In this document: one piece after another, positions 60,495 to 64,000 of the stretch
Position numbering within the stretch: the first letter of the stretch is position 1
Layout: each line of letters starts with the position of its first letter
From: Halosimplex rubrum
GTDB taxonomy: Archaea; Halobacteriota; Halobacteria; Halobacteriales; Haloarculaceae
Length of the DNA stretch: 64,000 nt
NCBI RefSeq assembly: GCF_013415885.1
Contig: NZ_CP058910.1
Span: forward strand, 3,844,001-3,908,000
Direction: 5' to 3'
Translations under genes and position numbers: made by a program
The notes under the pieces: generated by a model
Seen by the model: the letters and a program-made list of their open reading frames with translations, nothing else
The model's database searches: none
What the model was told of the DNA's origin: nothing

Positions 60495-60944
60495 TTACCC
60501 GGAGTGGACGGCCTTCGGGTCGACCCAGATGACGAACCCGTCGTCGCGCTTGACGACGCCGTGGATGGCGTCCTGGTCCCGCGAGGGGGAGTCGTCGACC
60601 TCCGACCCGTCGACGTGGACGACCTGGTACACCTCGTCGACCAGCCAGCCGGCGGCGCCCTGGTCGTCGACGATCGCCGGGTCGAAGACGATGATCCGCC
60701 GCTCGGCGCCGTCGCCGTCGATGCCGAAGACGACCTTCGGGTCGACGATCGATGTCGTGCGCCCGCGCAGGTCCATCACGCCCCGGACGTGCGGCGGCGA
60801 GTTGGGAACGGTCGTCACCTCGCCGGCGTCGACGATCTCTGTCACGTAGTCGATGCTCACGCAGTAGGTCTCTTCGCCCAGCGAGAACTCCAGGACCTGT
60901 CCGTCCGTCGCCGTCGGCGCCGCGTTCTGAGTACCTGATGCCAT
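60495..60944 (-). CDS. cheW: Chemotaxis coupling protein CheW
   Basis: The 149-residue protein is a CheW domain: VLEFSLGEETYCVSIDYVTE, VTTVPNSPPHVRGVMDLRGR to GVMDLRGR, and VDPKVVFGID. It bridges receptors and CheA. Its gene lies head to head with cheB, 188 bases apart. A CTTAAG box at 60980-60986 is about 38 bases upstream. Confidence 0.95.
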   Translation of the reverse strand: MASGTQNAAPTATDGQVLEFSLGEETYCVSIDYVTEIVDAGEVTTVPNSPPHVRGVMDLRGRTTSIVDPKVVFGIDGDGAERRIIVFDPAIVDDQGAAGWLVDEVYQVVHVDGSEVDDSPSRDQDAIHGVVKRDDGFVIWVDPKAVHSG

Positions 60945-61027
60945 GGGTGGCCGTTGCCCGAAAGAGCCCGCGACGGCGACTTAAGCGTGTCTCCCGGGTT
61001 ATCAACGCTGATACGGCGGGCGGAGTC

Positions 61028-61034
61028 TTTATCC
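61028..61034 (+). promoter_or_regulatory. TATA-like box of the cheB-cheA transcript
   Basis: TTTATCC lies 28-34 bases upstream of ATG 61062, the start of the short leader ORF, and about 100 bases before cheB. Transcription would begin near 61058-61062. Confidence 0.5.
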
Positions 61035-61061
61035 CGGCGCTACCGCCACACGTGAGTAGGT

Positions 61062-61142
61062 ATGGTGCCGGCTCCGGCTGGGTTCCGGCGACACCGCTCG
61101 GGCTTCGCCCGAGCCGTCACCGGGAGTCCGATATGGCAGTAG
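61062..61142 (+). CDS. Short leader ORF overlapping the cheB start
   Basis: A 26-codon frame begins with ATG GTG CCG at 61062 and ends at TAG 61140-61142, ten bases into cheB, whose ATG is at 61133. It contains an 8-base perfect hairpin. The peptide is Arg- and Pro-rich without similarity to anything known. It may couple or tune translation of cheB. It could also be a chance frame. Confidence 0.35.
   Translation: MVPAPAGFRRHRSGFARAVTGSPIWQ
61096..61114 (+). promoter_or_regulatory. Hairpin in the cheB leader
   Basis: GCTCGGGC at 61096-61103 pairs with GCCCGAGC at 61107-61114 around a TTC loop. It lies 19 bases upstream of the cheB ATG, within the leader ORF. Position suggests control of translation; no known riboswitch fold was recognised. 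Confidence 0.5.
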
Positions 61143-62254
61143 GCTCGTCGCCGCGAGCGGTCGTCGCCGACGATTCGCACTTCATGCGGAGCGTCATCTC
61201 CGACATCCTGGAGGAGGGCGGCATCGACGTGGTCGCCGCGGCCAAGAACGGCCGGGAGGCCGTCGACGCGGTCGCCGAGACCGACCCCGACGTGGTGACC
61301 ATGGACGTCGAGATGCCGGAGATGAACGGCATCGAGGCGACCGACCGGATCATGTCGACCCGGCCGACCCCGATCCTGATGCTCAGCGCCCACACCGACG
61401 AGAACGCGGACGTGACGTTCCAGGCCCTCGAGAAGGGCGCCGTCGACTTCTTCCGCAAACCCGGCGGCGAGGTGTCGATGGAGATGTCCCGGATGCAGGA
61501 CCAGCTCGTCGACATCGTCGCCTCCGTCGCGGCGGTCGACCCGACCGACTCCTCGGACGTGGCCTCGGCCCGGACCGCCGGGTCGGGTGTCGACGCCGCC
61601 GGCGTCGGGACCGACGGGACGACCGGGACGGAGACGACCGGACCCGACGCGGGGGCCGCGACGACGGAGTACGTCGACGACCCGACGGTCGTCATCGGTT
61701 CCTCGACGGGCGGCCCGACCGTCGTCGAGCAGGTCCTCTCGGACCTGCCGCTGGCGGCGGACCTGCGAGTGCTGGTGATCCAGCACATGCCCAGCGGGTT
61801 CACCGGCCGGTTCGCCGAGCGACTGGACGCCCGCAGCGAGTACAGCGTCCGCGAGGCGGCCGACGGCGACCGCATCGGCGGCGGCGAGGCGCTGATCGCC
61901 GCGGGCGACTACCACATGGAAGTGACCGGCTACCGGCGGGGCCGCCTGCGGGTCGGGCTCACGCAGGACCCGCCGGTCAACAACGTCAGGCCCGCGGTCG
62001 ACGTGACGATGGAGACGGCCGCCGAGCGGGTCACCGACCCCCTCGCCGGCGTCATCCTGACGGGGATGGGCGAGGACGGCGCGGTCGGCATCCGGGCCAT
62101 CCACGAGGCCGGCGGCTACACGGTCGCACAGGACGAGGCCACGTCCGCGGTCTTCGGGATGCCCAAACGAGCCATCGAGACCGGCTGCGTCGACGGCGTG
62201 GCGCCGGTCAACGACGTGGCGGCGGCGATACTCGACGCATTCGAGGTGACCTAA
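61133..62254 (+). CDS. cheB: Chemotaxis methylesterase/response regulator CheB
   Basis: The 373-residue protein has a receiver domain with VVADDSHFM and Asp58 in VVTMDVEMPEM, a ~50-residue acidic, glycine/threonine-rich linker (about residues 145-180) and the methylesterase domain with Ser in IGSSTGGPTVVEQ, His in IQHMPSGFTGRF and Asp in LTGMGEDGAVG. It removes methyl groups from chemoreceptors, activated by CheA. cheA starts one base after its stop. ATG 61133 begins the receiver domain directly. Confidence 0.96.
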   Translation: MAVGSSPRAVVADDSHFMRSVISDILEEGGIDVVAAAKNGREAVDAVAETDPDVVTMDVEMPEMNGIEATDRIMSTRPTPILMLSAHTDENADVTFQALEKGAVDFFRKPGGEVSMEMSRMQDQLVDIVASVAAVDPTDSSDVASARTAGSGVDAAGVGTDGTTGTETTGPDAGAATTEYVDDPTVVIGSSTGGPTVVEQVLSDLPLAADLRVLVIQHMPSGFTGRFAERLDARSEYSVREAADGDRIGGGEALIAAGDYHMEVTGYRRGRLRVGLTQDPPVNNVRPAVDVTMETAAERVTDPLAGVILTGMGEDGAVGIRAIHEAGGYTVAQDEATSAVFGMPKRAIETGCVDGVAPVNDVAAAILDAFEVT

Positions 62255-64000
62255 ATGGACGACCAGTATCTAGACGCGTTTATCCGAGAGAGTGAGGAAG
62301 CGATCACCGACCTGAACAACTCGCTGCTCGACCTGGAGAGCGACCCCGACGACCAGGCCGCGATGGACCAGATCTTCCGGACGGCCCACACGCTGAAGGG
62401 CAACTTCGGCGCGATGGGGTTCGAGGACGCCAGCGACCTGGCCCACGCCATCGAGGACCTGCTCGACGCGATGCGCCAGAACGAGATGGCGGTCACCCCC
62501 GAGCGGATGGACCTCATCTTCGCTGGCGTGGACATGATCGAAGTCATCGTCCGCGAGATCGAATCCGAGGGCGAGTCGACCACCGACACCGCCGAGATGG
62601 TCGCGCAGTTGCGCGCCGTCATGGAGGAGAGCGACGCCGATTCCGAGTCCGGCGAGGCGCCCGACACGGCCGCCGATGCCGACGCAGGTAACGACGGCGC
62701 GAGCGTCGACAGCGAGGCCGCCGACGGGAGCGCCGCGGACGGTGTCGACGCCGCCGCGGTCGAGGCCTTCGACGTGTCGGCCGGCGACGCCGAGGGACGG
62801 GTCGTCCGCGCGGACGTGTCGGTCGGCGAGGGCGACATGCTGGGCGTCGACGCGATGCTCGCGCTCGACCGGATCACCGACGCCTTCGACCTGCTCGACG
62901 CCGACCCCGACCGCGAAGCGATCGAGGACGGCGAGTTCGAGGAGACCTTCGCGCTCGCGCTCGACGCGCCCGGCGCCGACGCCGCCGCGGCGGAACTCGA
63001 CGCGATCGGCGCCGTCGAGGACGCGGACGTGGTCGACGTGACCGGCGCGCTGGGCAGCGGGGACGGAGGCGACGCGGACGACGACGGAACTATCGCGGAC
63101 GCGACCGGAGACCCCGACCCCGCGGACGACGCGCCCCAGGCGGCTTCCGGCGGCGACGACGGCGCCTCCGTCGACGAGATCAAGTCCGTCCGCGTCGACG
63201 TCGACCAGCTCGACGACCTGCACGGGCTGGTCGAGCAGCTGGTCACGAGCCGCATCAAGCTCCGTCGAGCCGTCGAGACCGACGACCTGTCCGGCGCCTC
63301 GGAGAACCTGAACGAGCTCGACAAGATCACGGCGAACCTCCAGAACACGGTGATGGACATGCGGCTCATCCCGCTGAAGAAGGTCGTCGGCAAGTTCCCG
63401 CGGATGGTCCGGGACCTCTCGCGCGAACTCGACAAGGACGTCGAGTTCACCATCGAGGGCGAGGACATCGAGCTCGACCGCACCATTCTGACGGAGATCT
63501 CGGACCCGCTGATGCACATCATCCGCAACGCGCTCGACCACGGGATCGAGGCGCCCGCCGAGCGCGAGGCCGCCGGGAAGGACCCGACCGGTCACGTCGA
63601 ACTGCGCGCCTCCCGCGAACGCGACCACGTCATCATCGAGGTCGAGGACGACGGCGCCGGCCTCGACGTGGAGGGGATCAAGCGCAAGGCCATCGAGAAG
63701 GGCGTCCGCTCCTCGGACGAGATCGAGGCGATGAGCGACTCGGCGGTCTACGACCTGGTCTTCCACCCCGGCTTCTCGACGGCCGACGAGGTGACCGACA
63801 CCAGCGGCCGCGGCGTCGGCATGGACGTGGTCCACGACACCGTCACGCAACTGGACGGCTCCGTCAGCGTCGACTCCACCCCCGGCGAGGGCACGACCGT
63901 CTCGCTGCGCCTCCCGGTGACGATGGCCATCGTCAAGGTGCTGTTCGTCGAGGTCGGCGACGAGGAGTACGGCGTCCCGCTGAAGAACGTCGACGAGATC
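62255..64000 (+). CDS. cheA: Chemotaxis histidine kinase CheA (partial, runs off the window)
   Basis: The visible 582 residues begin one base after the cheB stop. P1 has the phosphorylated histidine, His45, in FRTAHTLKGNFGAMG. An acidic linker of ~170 residues contains a weakly conserved P2-like part; the dimerisation helices start near VRVDVDQLDDLHGLVEQLV, the catalytic domain shows HIIRNALDHGIE (N box), VEDDGAGLDVEG and TSGRGVGMDVVH, and the CheW-like domain begins at the right edge (GDEEYGVPLKNVDEI). It phosphorylates CheY and CheB. Confidence 0.95.
   Translation, partial: MDDQYLDAFIRESEEAITDLNNSLLDLESDPDDQAAMDQIFRTAHTLKGNFGAMGFEDASDLAHAIEDLLDAMRQNEMAVTPERMDLIFAGVDMIEVIVREIESEGESTTDTAEMVAQLRAVMEESDADSESGEAPDTAADADAGNDGASVDSEAADGSAADGVDAAAVEAFDVSAGDAEGRVVRADVSVGEGDMLGVDAMLALDRITDAFDLLDADPDREAIEDGEFEETFALALDAPGADAAAAELDAIGAVEDADVVDVTGALGSGDGGDADDDGTIADATGDPDPADDAPQAASGGDDGASVDEIKSVRVDVDQLDDLHGLVEQLVTSRIKLRRAVETDDLSGASENLNELDKITANLQNTVMDMRLIPLKKVVGKFPRMVRDLSRELDKDVEFTIEGEDIELDRTILTEISDPLMHIIRNALDHGIEAPAEREAAGKDPTGHVELRASRERDHVIIEVEDDGAGLDVEGIKRKAIEKGVRSSDEIEAMSDSAVYDLVFHPGFSTADEVTDTSGRGVGMDVVHDTVTQLDGSVSVDSTPGEGTTVSLRLPVTMAIVKVLFVEVGDEEYGVPLKNVDEI

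Noticed and set aside
61062-61142. Riboswitch in front of cheB
   Set aside because: Only a simple hairpin is visible and no known aptamer core was recognised; recorded as hairpin and leader ORF instead.
62270-63850. Minus-strand frame opposite cheA
   Set aside because: Antisense of a fully recognisable CheA with HPt and kinase motifs; no motif in the reverse frame.

Overview
The window is a GC-rich chromosomal segment of a haloarchaeon (class Halobacteria). The evidence is the very acidic proteins, the many TATA-like boxes about 25-30 bases upstream of start codons (leaderless transcription), the archaeal initiator tRNA, ribosomal protein S17e, halocyanins with twin-arginine signals, a split b6-type cytochrome b complex and an archaellum cluster. 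The genus cannot be fixed from the sequence alone. Genes are dense, mostly in operons with overlapping stop and start codons, and no insertion sequence, CRISPR array or integrase gene was found.

Layout. 1-980: end of a dolichol-phosphate-sugar-synthase-like glycosyltransferase and a GtrA protein. 1050-1276: initiator tRNA-Met followed by a displaced copy of its 3' end. 1440-7103: HtpX protease, a PRPP-binding purine phosphoribosyltransferase, membrane proteins, a winged-helix membrane protein and a type IV pilin. 7515-15530: a nine-gene Mrp-type Na+/H+ antiporter operon in which every junction overlaps. 15630-20171: methyltransferase, GT87-like membrane protein, coaBC and an FAD oxidoreductase. 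20216-25132: a DUF4129/DUF58 membrane operon without its usual MoxR ATPase. 25227-32258: second M48 protease, trpB, universal stress protein, START-like protein, two halocyanins, an NAD-kinase-like paralogue and a membrane protein.

32857-38111: operon for a cytochrome b6/bc-type complex (halocyanin, small membrane subunits, Rieske protein, split cytochrome b), preceded by a further membrane protein. 38443-40447: arsenic resistance operon arsR-acr3-arsC. 40492-46917: housekeeping and conserved genes (2-hydroxyacid dehydrogenase, SPFH protein, asd, rps17e, SRAP protein). 46918-47302: non-coding repeats and hairpins closing the motility cluster.

47303-64000: motility and taxis. On the minus strand run archaellin, an unknown acidic protein, cheY, a double-domain cheC, cheD, arlCDE-like, two arlF paralogues, arlG, arlH, arlI and arlJ. 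Beyond the archaellin lie a small membrane protein, a winged-helix regulator, a KaiC/RAD55-type ATPase and cheW, also minus; cheB and cheA start divergently on the plus strand, cheA running off the window. Together these genes build the archaellum (ArlF-J and the cytoplasmic ArlCDE ring), and connect it to receptor signalling (CheA/W/Y/B/C/D).

No wholly new system can be proved from sequence alone. The strongest leads are the cheB leader ORF with hairpin, the MoxR-less DUF58 operon, the stress-protein/MrpE fusion together with an antiporter-like subunit lacking its key lysine, the tandem arlF genes, and an NAD-kinase paralogue without its catalytic motif beside the electron-transfer genes.
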